A program made the translations under genes and the position numbers. DNA of 64,000 nucleotides. Source: Ampelocalamus luodianensis (lineage: Eukaryota > Streptophyta > Magnoliopsida > Poales > Poaceae). Each line of letters starts with the position of its first letter. Position 1 is the first letter of the stretch. The stretch is from contig CM070623.1 in NCBI GenBank assembly GCA_036346255.1, forward strand, positions 4,816,407 through 4,880,406, in the 5' to 3' direction. Below, piece by piece: positions 43,940 to 55,130 of this stretch. The notes under the pieces were generated by a model. It saw only the letters and a program-made list of their open reading frames with translations, was not told where the DNA came from and made no database searches.

Positions 43940-44678
43940 TCTGTAATTCTTATTATGGATAATAATGCCATTGTATGGTTCTTGAGTATACCCCTTAATG
44001 TTCATAAGGGAGAAGTTAGCCAAGTGGTCGTAAGTCCTTCTACGACCACCCCTATAGTTGTAAGTTCTTCTACGACTACCTCATGATCGTAAGTTCTTCT
44101 ACGATCATCCCCTGATCGTAAGCTCTTCTATGACTGGTACCTACTCGTAAGTTTTTCTATGACTACCTCATGGTTGTAAGTTCTTCTAAGACCAGGTCAA
44201 TTATGACCACCCGATAATCAATAGAGCTTGTAGACGAGAAGGCCCAATTGATTAGGGAATCTAAACAATTAATGTACGCTGTTATTCATAGAATATCTGC
44301 ATGTAATACACCTCCATCTCTGATGATAACTACCGGGTGACGTGGAGGGGTTATTACTCCAGCGATAACTACCATCAAGGTGCCCGTTATATGAAATGAT
44401 GAGGTGCATCTTGACTGGAGAAACAACCACCTCTTCGTACACTATATAAAGGCTACAGTCAGCTGATATAGGGAGGGATCGGAAGGATCAAAAGGAGGAG
44501 AAGGAAGCGCGATCAGGGGCACAAGCCTAGTCTTTCTCTTGGTTGTAACAAGTATACTCAATACAATACACAGGAGTAGGGTTGTTATTCTCTTAGCAGA
44601 AGGCCCGAACCTACGTGATCAATCTTGGAGACCGCGAATCAAACAATCATACGTAAGATTAGTTCAAGATCACTAACA
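43940..44678 (+). repeat. 5' LTR of a Tat-type Ty3/gypsy element (left end approximate)
   Basis: Ends ...gatcactaaca, followed after one base by TTGGCGCTGTCCGTGGG, a typical gypsy (Tat lineage) primer site. It contains actatataaagg (TATA-like, about 44440) and a tandem array of tcgtaagttcttctacgac-type units. No intact second LTR is present to set the left end. Confidence 0.6.
44024..44200. repeat. degenerate tandem repeat inside the LTR
   Basis: About six units of 25-30 bp, each with gt(c/t)gtaagt(t/c)cttctacgac followed by a short variable spacer (tcatgatcgtaagttcttct and so on). Each unit contains taag...cttc...acgac, which could form short palindromes. Confidence 0.85.
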
Positions 44679-44679
44679 G

Positions 44680-44696
44680 TTGGCGCTGTCCGTGGG
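44680..44696 (+). promoter_or_regulatory. gypsy primer binding site
   Basis: TTGGCGCTGTCCGTGGG one base after the LTR's terminal CA. The TTGGCGC start is characteristic of Tat-type gypsy elements in grasses. Confidence 0.8.
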
Positions 44697-44890
44697 GAGC
44701 TTCCAGTGATTCCTTGTCAACATGTTTTCTTCATTTTCTCAACTCTAATGCTTTCATGGCAGGAGAGTGGAATGAGGAGAACTGGTTCGAGTTGGCCGAT
44801 TACGCAGATATCGATATGGATGCTAGTTTTGACTATGAGCCGAGTATCATCTCGTCCAGTGGTTATGCCGCCTCCAGAGATCTTTCGCCA
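44697..44890 (+). pseudogene. N-terminal gag fragment of the Tat-type element
   Basis: After the primer site, 44714-44890 reads through GEWNEENWFELADYADIDMD and an acidic stretch. It is cut at about 44891, where sequence of the minus-strand gypsy LTR begins. The rest of gag appears only as a basic segment at 48074-48210, so a large part is missing. Confidence 0.5.
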
Positions 44891-45025
44891 GAGCTGGTCG
44901 TAGACCCTCAGAAACTGGTCGTAGACCATTAGGAACTGGTCGTGGACCTTGCTCCCTTCTGGCTCTACTTGCACTTGGCCCACTCTTGGTCAAATCAATA
45001 ACAATGCTACCTGCGTGCCGCATCA
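44891..45025 (-). repeat. truncated 3' LTR of the minus-strand gypsy element
   Basis: About 135 bp matching the outer end of the 47057-48073 LTR (ggtcgtggaccttgctccct and onward), next to a polypurine tract. It lacks roughly 880 bp of LTR. Confidence 0.75.
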
Positions 45026-45180
45026 TCCCCTCCCCCTTCAAGCAAAGCCATCCTCAGCTTTGGGGTAATCTTCAAAGCCTTCTTCTTCTTTGCTGAAATT
45101 TTTGCCACTTTGATTGCACTCTCCATCATTGGGTTAAGTACATGTTGCTTCCCGTGATGTACAAAAGAATATGTGTTAGA

Positions 45181-45572
45181 CTATCCATTATGTGTAGCAT
45201 TATGATTATATTGCCACGGCCTACCTAATAGCAATCCACATGCATCCATTGGCACGACATCGCAGTCCACCTTGTCAACATAATCACCAACGACGAACGA
45301 AACATGCACCTTATGAGTTATTTTCAACCTCCCGATGTTATACAACCATTCCACGTAGTGCGGTTGTGATGCCTCCACGTGGATAGCCCCAAAGCATATA
45401 CCAAATCTTTGCTAATCACATTGGTAAAACTCCCATCGTCAATGATCAACTTACACGCTTTCTCCTTGATCTGACAATCCGTTTGGAAAACACTCCATCG
45501 TTGCCCTTTTCTTTCAATTTCAGCACTTTGCACCTTTCGAACTAGCATGTTCAAACCACTTTGAAAAGGCAA
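45181..45572 (-). pseudogene. gypsy aspartic protease-like domain (broken)
   Basis: The minus strand reads IDDGSFTNVISKDLVYALGL (45572-45324 frame; the usual active-site D-S/T-G is here IDDGS), then in another frame HYVEWLYNIGRLKITHKVHV and VDCDVVPMDACGLLLGRPWQ, the hallmark protease C-terminus of gypsy elements. The frame break between the two halves inactivates it. Confidence 0.75.
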
Positions 45573-45616
45573 AGCATCAATGGATATTCCTTTTTCAGGA
45601 GAACAAACAACGGTCT

Positions 45617-47014
45617 CTATTTTTTCTGACTCGTCGTGTTCAGACTCGCCACTAGAGCTCTCCGTGACATAACCTTCCTAGTGAGCAACACTTTTCGCGG
45701 ATTTGGACAATCACGCATCATGTGTCCTCTTCCTTTGAACTTGAAGTACTCAATATTACTAGTATGAGCAGAAGAAAATACACTAGAATCAGCTTTAGAG
45801 GCTTCTTTACCTCCATTACTCGTAGCTTTCGACAACTCCGTGGACATAGCCCCAGCTGTCCGGTGTGATGATGCCACCTTGGAGCTTGTGCCAATATCAT
45901 CTCCTTGCTGTTGTGGACGCCTCCACATACTGTTGTGGGTAGTGCGACTGCCACGAGCTTGGAGTTGCAAAAACATTGTTCAGACCGCACCGCATGATGC
46001 ATAAGGTCTTGTAGATTGTTGTAGTCCGACAACTCCGTCTTTTCTTGCACATCATCATTCAAACCCTAAAAAAAGCGAGCCATGGTCGCCTCCTCAGGTT
46101 CGTTCATGCCCATACAAATCATGAGAATCTTCATCTCCTTGTAGTAGTCATCCAAGGAACCTTGACAAAGTCGCTGCAACTTTGTGTGCAAGGTTCGAGT
46201 GTAGTGCGCCGACACAAACCGCCACTTCATGATGTTCTTCATGTGTTCCCATGTGTCGGTCGTCCTCCAGCACGACACAATTGGTTTCACCAAACAAGAG
46301 CATATTCAGTGAACTCAATTGATGCAGAGCGTACCTTCTTCTCCTCGGTGAAATTGTGGCTATCAAAAATTTGATCCACTCATATCTCCCACTCTAGGTA
46401 CACATCTGGATTTGTACGCCCATTGAACGTCGGCATGGAAATTTTCAATCTCCTAACGCCATCCTCGTCACAGTTGTGACCGCACCACCGCCATGGTGCT
46501 CAAAAAAATTGGGCGCACGACCAGCACCACGACGATTGTTATAGCCACGTATTGGTTCCTGGTTGTAGTAGTTGCCACCAAAAGCACCATCTGAACGGAC
46601 CTCATCAAAATTGTCATTGAATAACTCACCCCTGATATGAGGATTGTCGTGGCACCAATGATGTGGTAGCGGTTGCACAGGGGCAGCAGCACCACCCCTC
46701 GGTCCTAAGGCTTGCTCCAAATGTTGCAGTGAGTTGGTTATAGCAGCGAACCGAATATCATTGCCCTGCCTTTGTTCAATGAACTGCGTATTAATGTGAT
46801 TCTCCACTCGATCAATGCGCTCCACCAACTCATCACGCATGTTGTCAATACTTTCTTGTAGCGTGTTACACCTGCCTACAAAGTGTCGATTGGTTGCCTC
46901 AAGGTTCGTGCGGACAACAGTTGTCATCTCCCCCTCGACTTGCAGCACTTCTTCATAAGCACCATGATGTGAACCATGCACACTACCAGCCGAATTCACC
47001 ATCTTGAATAACAA
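45617..47014 (-). pseudogene. gypsy gag with zinc knuckle (broken)
   Basis: The minus strand begins near 47014 (MLFKMVNSAGSVHGSHHGAY) with a coiled-coil part (RFAAITNSLQHLEQALG). The conserved retrotransposon gag core is in the 46366-46066 frames (WEHMKNIMKWRFVSAHYTRT, KLQRLCQGSLDDYYKEMKIL). A knuckle-like FKFKGRGHMMRDCPNP, which has lost its first cysteines, lies at about 45745-45700. Several frameshifts separate the pieces. Confidence 0.8.
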
Positions 47015-47056
47015 ACAAAAACAGAACCGTGAACAACTTGGCGCTCCGATACCACC

Positions 47057-48073
47057 TGATGCAGATCGACCTCGAGATGAGATTAAATCCGTGGGTTGCC
47101 CGATCTTTCACGGTGGAAAAATTCCGAACAAATATATGGAGCACGAATTATAAGATGCAATTCGTACAATGATAGAAAAATCTCACACCCGTGCACACCA
47201 CAGCACATGAACGAGAGCAGAGATCAAACAAGATCACCACACAAATTCAATCAACAAGATTAAACCTGAGTAGCAATCAGAGATATCCTGGATGGAAAAC
47301 TCTCAAGAACTCGCACACACGTGATAACAAGGGTAGACCCTCATGGCGACACGCCAAATAACTCCAAAATCTAAAAAACTCTACCTTTTCAATGGGCTAT
47401 GCCCTGGGCTTATATTGGCACCTAAAGGGGCGGCCAAACACACACGGCTGAAAGCCAATTCTATCTCTAAGAAACAAACTAAAATATCCTAAGTACAACT
47501 CTGATTCTTTAAATGATAACAATCTTAGAGACAGAAACTATCTCATGGATTGATTCCTGTTAAAATCTTTATGTCGATCCAAACTGAACCAACATAGAAA
47601 CCGTGAGCTGGATCATCCGTATAGGGCACGGTTACCCCCTTTGGTGCTTGACTTTCCTCTAGACTCGGCTTTCCTTTCGGCTTCCTTCGTGGCGCATCTC
47701 TGGCTCCCGATCTTTCCGTCTTCCTTACTTGCCATATTGGATTTGGATCACCTGGTCGAAGACTTTGTCGTAGACCTGATCGAAGACCACCTGGACATGG
47801 TCGTAGACCTCCTGGACTTGGTCGCAGAGCAAATGAACATGGTCGTAGACCACCTGGTGGTGATCATGAGCCACCTGGTCGTGGTGATAGGCCAATTGGT
47901 GCTGGTCGTAGAACCTCCGAGCTAGTCGTAGACCCTTAGAAACTAGTCGTAGACCATCAGGAACTAGTTGTAGAACATCAGGAACTGGTCGTGGACCTTG
48001 CTCCCTTCTGGCTCTACTTGCACCTGGCCTACTCTTGGCCAAATCAGTAACAATGCTATCTGGTGCCGCATCA
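47057..48073 (-). repeat. 5' LTR of the minus-strand gypsy element (1017 bp)
   Basis: On the minus strand it begins TGATGCGGCACC and ends CGATCTGCATCA, and it abuts the primer site. Its outer third (about 47745-47975) is a degenerate array of about 20-27-bp units of the type ctggtcgtagaccacctgg. Most of it (from about 47086) is present again at 55131-56113. Confidence 0.8.
47745..47990. repeat. degenerate gtcgtagacc tandem array
   Basis: At least ten imperfect units containing ggtcgtagacc or a variant, spaced about 20-27 bp; on the plus strand they read LVVDHL-like. A second copy of the array is at 55790-56030, and short remnants lie at 44891-44945. Confidence 0.9.
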
Positions 48074-48216
48074 GAAGGCGAAGAAATCCAAGAATAAGGC
48101 GAAGGGCCAAAAACCTCAAGCCAACAATTCCAAGGAAGTCTTGGCCATAAGCGATAAGGAGCCATGAAGTTCTAAGCCATACTGCGACCGAGGCAAAGGT
48201 AACGCGCCCGAGCAAA
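48074..48216 (+). pseudogene. basic gag segment of the Tat-type element (copy A)
   Basis: In one frame the plus strand reads as a Lys-rich stretch (KKSKNKAKGQKPQANNSKEV), the basic region before the gag zinc knuckle. It is interrupted at about 48217 by the next insertion. The duplicate lies at 56114-56267. Confidence 0.55.
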
Positions 48217-51060
48217 GAACAACAAGCGCAGTATGCCCCATAACCCATCGGCAACCGGTGGGGGTTAAATGATAACACACTACTCATCGGTGTCGTCTAA
48301 ATCGACACCGACAAGCTCGTCGGTCTCATTATCTTCCTCACTGAAAAAGCCAAAAACACCTGTGAGTACAAAGAGTACTCATAAGTCTTACACAAATAAA
48401 AATAGTTATGCATAAGGTTGTCCAAAGGAAGGCTCATATTGGCTTAGTTTTGCGAAAAGAGCGCAAGAACATACAACCTACACATGCTAGTTTTCCAAGT
48501 GCCATTTCAAAATCAGATTTGAAGTAGAAGTAAAGCATGTGAATAAGTAATCAATGAATAACCATTTCCATATCATCATCAAAATGATTGCCTCTAAACA
48601 CTACTTTACCCACATGACTTGATTAGCCCGTAAGCCTCCGGAATACTTCCTATGGTATGCGGTCGGGTAAATCAAGATCTGATTTAGCAAGAAGACCCCG
48701 TTGAGCTAAGTCCCTCAACCCATGGCTCCTAGGACGCCCCATCCTATCGGCCCAAAAAGGAAACATAGGATTTCTGGTCCTATGTCCTTACAATTTCACC
48801 ACCGTGGGACTCAACACAACAAAGCCTTCCCCTACTTAACCATACAGACCCATATACGAACAAAGTACCCAAAGTTCGGTCCTTAATTGTCGAGCAAGTC
48901 CAACCACATACCCAAATCTTGTGCACAAAGCACCATCACTAACCAACACTTGTCCAGACCAAAAGCTCATTTAAAAAGACAAAAATTAACTTATAAAAAC
49001 AGATACGAAGATCTGAAACAAAAGTATATAATAAGAGTTGTGTTTATCCCATAATTGTCGGGTTATTCCCGACAATCAAACTACCGGTTCTAGACTTGCA
49101 TGGCTAAGCACACCCGAACAATATAATCTCACACATCCTATCATAAGCATTTTAGTACTGGAATAATTCATGGATAGCCACAATGACAAGAATATAGGAT
49201 GTGTCTAACTATTCATCACAAAAATAGCGACAATATCAAAATAGCATGCAAGCAATTATCATTGCATCTATCCTAACAAAACTGGGATCAAATATGATGC
49301 AAAAAGAAAGTTCAAAGGATGCTTGCCTTGCTGGTAGGCTAATTGCTCTCCCTCAGTAGCGTAAGAGTCAATATCAATAAGCTCGGAATCTATATAAATA
49401 CAATACCGAATAAACATTGAGAAATACTCCAAAAATCAAGATACTCAAAAATGCATGATTTTTCTACAGTAGCTAAGTCATGATTTTAGATGAATTTTTG
49501 TGAAAGAATTATTTCATTTTGATGTAGTATATGAAAGTTATAATGGTTTGAATTTCAGTTTTCGATATGTCTCTTTGGAGCAATTTAATTATGAGGCGAA
49601 AATTTGTAGAGCGGTGGCGAGTACAAGGATTACATGGATAAATAGAAAATATTATTATGAGTTCAAAATAGTTGAGTTTGCTTAATTTGGAGTTTTCATG
49701 ATTTAATTATGAATTTCTAAAGTTATCGATTTTCTTTTGTAAAGATAATAGTGTTAATAGCTCTTTTTTTTTTCCAAAATAACGCTCCCTGTTACAGAGA
49801 CATGTTTGAAACCAATTTTAATATAAATTTCATTAAAAATAAAAATTATCAGAAGTGGTTTCACTCATTTTGGAGTTAAAATGAATTAGTTATGTATTTT
49901 CAAAGTTATACATATTTTTCATTTGCCAATAAATGGATTTCGGATCGTTTTAGCCTCTTCTCACCGGGTTTTAACAAACTCATTACTACGGCTCAATTAA
50001 ATGCTAACTCAATCATTAGGTATTTAATGAATGCGATTTGGACTATTATGCACAATAGTGTTGCGCTCCCGCAGAGTGGTCTCGACGGTGAGCTGGCTGT
50101 CTCCGCGCTAGCGGAGTTGAGCGCAAAGGACAACTTAGGCTACTAGGTGGGCGCTCGGGAAGCTAGAAGTCTTGGAGCACCGACGGCGCGGAGAAGAAGG
50201 TGGTGCCAACACGGCACGCGGAGAGGAAGATCTGAGCAAAATGAAGCAAAGTGAATGCTTAGGTTAGCTCAAGGAGCTTAAGAGCAAGCCATAGGAGCAA
50301 GGAATTGGACAATGGCTTACCGCACCCAAGTGGGAGGGCCAAATCTTCAATTCACCGAGATCCGTCGTGCATTACCCAAATAGAGTTGACACGCTATGTT
50401 TCGACAAATCTCACCAGAGGCAGCGATCACAAAGTGATGTCTCTGGTCGCGCCTGGACGTGAGCTAGAGCACAAAGGTGGTCAAGCAAAGACAAGAAGCG
50501 AGCTTAGCAAAAATGGAGAAGGCATTGTAGTCAGGAGCACAGGCGAGCTTCCTTCTTCTCGGTCAGCAGAGAAGAAGTGAGGAGAAGGAAGGGTTGCGAG
50601 GGTATTAAGCTCGGATGTTGACGGAGATGATAAGAGATGCCAGTTCTAGGATGGTTGGGTTGAGCCGTCTCATTGGGTGGACTCGAACTTGAGGAGCAAG
50701 CATACGGGTTTTGACCGAAATTTCAATTTGTTTCCTCTACTTTGACCAGGGCTTAAAAATAGAAATAAAATTCCTACCTGGGATAACGAGCATATCTATG
50801 TTCATGATATATTTTGTGATCATAAATTCAAACTTAGACTAGGTCTTTTAATAGTGTTTGAATTTTCTTAGGGTCAAACCAGTCCCAAAATTTGCATGAT
50901 AATTAATATAGTATTTGAATAAATTATTTCAGAGGACGTAGCATTTATTTCAGTTTTTGGTTTGGAGGTAATTTAAGGTATATGTTTCATGTGTATTTTG
51001 AGATTTTCCAAGTTCAATATTTAATTGAAAAGTTTTAGAACATGATGCATGCTAATGAGA
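48217..51060 (-). repeat. long LTR-like insert, copy A (heavily rearranged)
   Basis: Non-coding sequence matching 56268-61568 in order, but lacking many blocks, including the first about 450 bp, nearly all of the solo LTR and several GC-rich blocks near 49960-50140. It also holds a block of about 300 bp (50625-50900) absent from copy B. 49444-49880 is nearly identical to 59499-59935. The small ORFs here (for example 49500-49685, repeated at 59555-59740) are not genes. Confidence 0.7.
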
Positions 51061-51369
51061 TGCATCCTCTTGTCAATAAATTGCGCTTTCCATAAAAGGA
51101 AGTGATCGGAACTATCACCATCTCTTTCAATAAGTGAGTGGTCGTAGCGATCCCTTCGAGGACATGCCATTCGATCCGTGTACGAGCATATTTGATTGTA
51201 GTCGAGCCCACCGCGAGGTAAACAACCCTCCTCTTGTCAATAAATTGCCGAAGTAAATTCTCTTTCAACAAGAGTGTTAGTTGATGGTGGCCCACCATCA
51301 ACAATTGTCGAGTAAATTGAAACATCTTGTTTGAGTGCTCGGATGAGATGCAAGTACCTAGGACCAAGG

Positions 51370-51960
51370 TAAGACCGGTATGATACTCTTTTCATGGGAT
51401 TGTACCGAGGTCTTCAGCCAAACCTATTGGCCAAGTTTCTCTTCCTTTAACATTTGGTTCTGCAAGCAATTTCAGGATAGAGAAAATCTCCTTTGATGTG
51501 GCCAATTTCGATACGACATATAACGCCATACTCGGAGGACCAACTTTGGCAAAATTCTTAATGGCTGCTCATTATGGGTATCAATATCTTAAGATGCCAG
51601 GTCATAAATGAGTAATCACAATTCACTGTGATAAAAAGTTGGCGCATACGTGTGGCCGTCGATCTCTTGAGATGCTTGGTCAGATACCAACTCGAGAAGA
51701 AAGCAAGGGACAGCCTTCGACCAAGCAGTCAAAGCCTAAAGCTACACCAAAGCCAAACGACCAGGTCAAAGAGGTTTCTCTTGATCCAGAGGAGCCCTCG
51801 AAGACTGTTCACATCGAGGATACTTCCGACCCCAAATAGGAAGACACCATCGTTACTTTCCTCCGAGCTAACACATATGTCTTTGCGTGGCAAGCATCCG
51901 ACATGCCTAGAGTCCCCAGGGAGGTGATCGTGCACAGGCTAGCTTTATAGCCTGACAAGA
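51370..51960 (+). pseudogene. Tat-type gypsy protease region, copy A
   Basis: The plus strand reads through ISFDVANFDTTYNAILGGPT and MAAHYGYQYLKMPG, the conserved end of the Tat protease. A linker with EESKGQPSTKQSKPKATPK follows and then the start of the reverse transcriptase region (TFLRANTYVFAWQASDMP). Stops at about 51609 and 51838 break the frame. The duplicate is at 62030-62620. Confidence 0.8.
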
Positions 51961-53510
51961 AACCCATAAAACAAAAATTACAGAGATTTGCACCTAATCG
52001 ACGAGATGCTATCAGATCAGAATTGGACAAGCTACTTAAAGCAGGTTTATAAAAGAAGCCGACCACCCAAAGTGGTTGGCCAACCCTGTAATGGTTAGGA
52101 AGTCTACTGGCAAGTGGCGTATGTGTGTAGACTTCACTGATCTTAATAAAGCTTGTCCAAAAGATGATTTTCCTTTACCTCGTATCGATCAGTTGGTTGA
52201 TTCTACTGCTGGTTGTGAAGTATTAAGTTTTCTAGATACATATTCTGGTTACCATCATATTAATATGTGCCTAGAAGATGAAGAAAAGACCGTATTTATT
52301 ACACCATTTGGAATATTTTGCTAGGTCAAAATACCATTTGGTCTAAAAAATGATGGCGCTTCTTTTCAACGCTTGATGCAATCGACTTTTTCACCTCAAC
52401 TTGGCCGAAATTTGGAAGCCCATGTTGACGATCTAGTCGTAAAAAGCATCAAGTGACTTAATCATATTTCAGACCTGTAAGAAACATTCGACAACCTCAG
52501 AAAACACCGCTTGAAACTCAATCCTGAGAAGTGCGTGTTTGGAGTCTCTTTAGGAAAATTGCTTGGATTCCTAGTCTCTATAGGGGGAATCGTAGCAAAT
52601 CCCAAAAATATAAAGGCCATTGTGCAAATGCACCCCCTAATCACGAAGAAAGAAGTCCAGAAACTCACAGGGTGTATGGCGGCTTTAAGTCGTTTCATCG
52701 CACGATTAGGACAAAAAGGACTACCTTTCTTCAAACTTCTATGGAAGCACGAGGGTTTCGAGTGGTCAGAAGAGACAAACGCTGCGTTTGAGGATGTCAA
52801 GAGGTATCTTACGAGTGCTCCTATTTTGGTTTCTCTGAAAGCAAAAGAGACGCTCTTAATTTATCTAGCTACCACGCCACAAGTAGTGAGCGCAGTACTG
52901 GTCGTAGAACGTGAAAACATCCAATGACCAGTTTACTATGTAAGTGAAGTTTTACACGGGCCTAAGGAGCGCTACCCTTAGGTCAAAAAACCTCTATATG
53001 CTCTCCTCATGTCTTCAAGGAAACTGCGGTATTATTTTCAGGCGCACAAGATAATTGTGTCGTCTAAGTTTCCCTTAGGAGTGGTCCTCTAGAATAGGGA
53101 AGCAGCAGGACGTATGGCAAAATGGTCAGTAGAACTTGGAGAGTTTGACCTCCATTTCGTGTCCTGAACGACCATTAAATCCTAGATCTTGGTAGACTTT
53201 GTCGCCGAATGGACAAATCCTGAACCTGTCCAGGATCCCTAGTATGATACCCACGACCAGTGGATGATTTACTTTGATGGGTAGCTTACTCTAAGTGGCT
53301 TGGGGGCTAGGGTGGTCCTGGAATCTCCTACAAGAGAGATCTTAAAGTATGCCATTCGATTAAACTTTGGACCACAACAACGTGGTAGAATACGAAGGTT
53401 TCTTGGTGGCATACGAGCTCTGGTGCTTGAGATTCGACGACTACTCATGAGAGGAGACTCTCAACTAGTCGTGAATCAGTCGAAAAGAGTACCAATGCTC
53501 TAACGACCAT
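51961..53510 (+). pseudogene. Tat-type gypsy reverse transcriptase and RNase H, copy A (broken)
   Basis: The RT fingers and palm are at 52076-52470: KWRMCVDFTDLNKACPKDDF, LDTYSGYHHI, and the catalytic box as VDDL in the frame near 52426. RT thumb and RNase H lie at 52511-52927 (LTGCMAALSRFIARLGQKGL, EETNAAFEDVKRYLTSAPIL). A second RNase H-like domain characteristic of Tat elements starts at about 53265 (WMIYFDG). Stops at 52322, 52454, 52480 and 52925 and onward make it non-functional. Confidence 0.9.
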
Positions 53511-53849
53511 GTCTCGGTACTTATCGGAAGTTCAAAAGCTTCAAAAGCATTTTTCGATTTCGAGTACAATTTATCCTCGAAGGATAATTTCCTCGTAGAT
53601 CGACTTGCTCGTATGGCTTCTTTCCGATCACAAGTACCAAAAGGAGTCTTCTTGGAATAGCTCCAGAAGGTGTCTCTGGTCCAAACACTAGAGACAACTC
53701 CTATTGAGATAGCCTCTCTAAAATACGAGGATACCTGGATGAATCCCATCTACGAGTATCTTCAGAAGGGTACAATACCTAACAATGATCTCAAGACAGA
53801 TTGCTTATCCTGAAAGGCCAAAATGTATACTTTGGTCAAATGAATCATC

Positions 53850-54930
53850 TATAAACGAGGCACTCAAGGGGTACTAATGCGATGCATATCGCAGAGCGAA
53901 GGATTAAACCTCCTTCACGACATATACGGAGGCATCTGTAGAACTCATGCTTCCTACAGAACATTGGTCGAAAAGGCCTTTCGACAAGGTTTCTACTGGC
54001 CAACAGCCCTCTATGATGCCAAAGAGCTACTTAAGAAGCGTGTACAATGCCAGTTTCATAGCCGACAGATACACCAACCGGCTCAGGCATTATATATAAT
54101 CCCTCTATCTTGGCCTTTTGCGACTTGGGGTCTCGATATCCTATGACTGTTCCCAAAAGCTCTAGGTGGTTTCAAGTTCCTTTTTGTGGCCATTGATATG
54201 TTCACAAAATGGATTGAAGCCGAACCTATGACTGGGATAACAATAGAAGCAGTAAAAAGGTTCATGATGAGATGTGTGATTACTCAGTTTGGAGTCCCAA
54301 GTCGAATAATCACATATAATGATAAGAAATTTTCAAGCGCAAAATTCCAAGAATTTTGTGACGAGTTGGATACCAAATTGTGTTATGCTTCTATTGCCCA
54401 TCCCCAAAACAATAAGGTGGTCGAAAGAGCGAATGACCAAATAATGCAGGTCATCAAAACCCTTGTTTTCGACCAGCTTGTCAAGACTTCGAGGGCTTAG
54501 GTACAAGAATTACCCTCCGTATTATGGGTAGTTCGCACGACTGCTAGTCGAGTAACAGGAGAGACCCCCTTTTTCCTACTTTTTGGGGCTGAAGCCATGC
54601 TTACTTCGGAACTAAATATAAGGTCGACATGAATCAAAACTTTCAATGACTCCACCTAGAAACAACTTCGAGCGGATGATATCAACCTGCTCAAAGAGAA
54701 GAGAAATCAAGCCTTAATCCGTTCAACTATCTACCAACAAGCCCTGTGTAAATACTACGATCGTATGGTACAACTTCGTAGCTTTGATGTAGGTGACTTG
54801 GTATTAAAGAAGATTCAATCCCAGTCTAATCAGAATAAACTTTCCCCTAGTGGGAAGGTGCTTACACAATGGTCGAAGATACGTGACTAGGTTCAGCACG
54901 ACTAGCAATGGAAGATAGATCGTTCTCTCA
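53850..54930 (+). pseudogene. Tat-type gypsy integrase, copy A (broken)
   Basis: The integrase zinc-binding region is at 53877-54060 (DIYGGICRTHASYRTLVEKA, CQFHSRQIHQ); the core is at 54186-54500 (AIDMFTKWIEAEP, VVERANDQIMQ). The residues around the second catalytic Asp read ITYNDKKF where the family has a TDNG-type motif, a probable inactivating change. C-terminal pieces continue to about 54930 with stops. The non-coding tail 54931-55130 leads to the duplication junction. Confidence 0.85.
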
Positions 54931-55130
54931 AATTCTTGGAACATCGACCCATTACATAAATTTTATGTGTAACCAACCATCCCGACAATAAAGTATCGAG
55001 TTCTATCTTTATTGTCTTATTTTGAGTAACGCTTGATAATCTTTCGATCATTCTTTCAAACACCCGCTTTTTCTTCACACTGGTCGAAATGACGGTAACA
55101 CATCACCTAGACAAAGCTTTTTCTCTCTAA

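Larger units (their letters stand above)
44891..48073 (-). mobile_element. Ty3/gypsy element, minus strand, internally deleted, nested in the Tat element
   Basis: The minus strand carries a 5' LTR (47057-48073), primer site (reverse complement at about 47040-47054), gag and protease, then stops: no reverse transcriptase or integrase is present before the polypurine tract (tcccctccccctt at 45026-45038 on the plus strand) and a short remnant of the 3' LTR (44891-45025). So pol is almost entirely deleted. The 3' LTR remnant begins TGATGCGGCAC on the minus strand like the 5' LTR. Confidence 0.8.

Noticed and set aside
44024..44200. CRISPR-like array
   Set aside because: The units are degenerate and spacers are not unique fixed-length segments. 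The context is a plant LTR.
49500..49685. Identical 61-residue ORF repeated at 59555-59740, possibly a conserved small gene
   Set aside because: The identity comes from the recent tandem duplication of the whole block. The sequence lies in a long LTR-like insert and has no independent evidence of selection.
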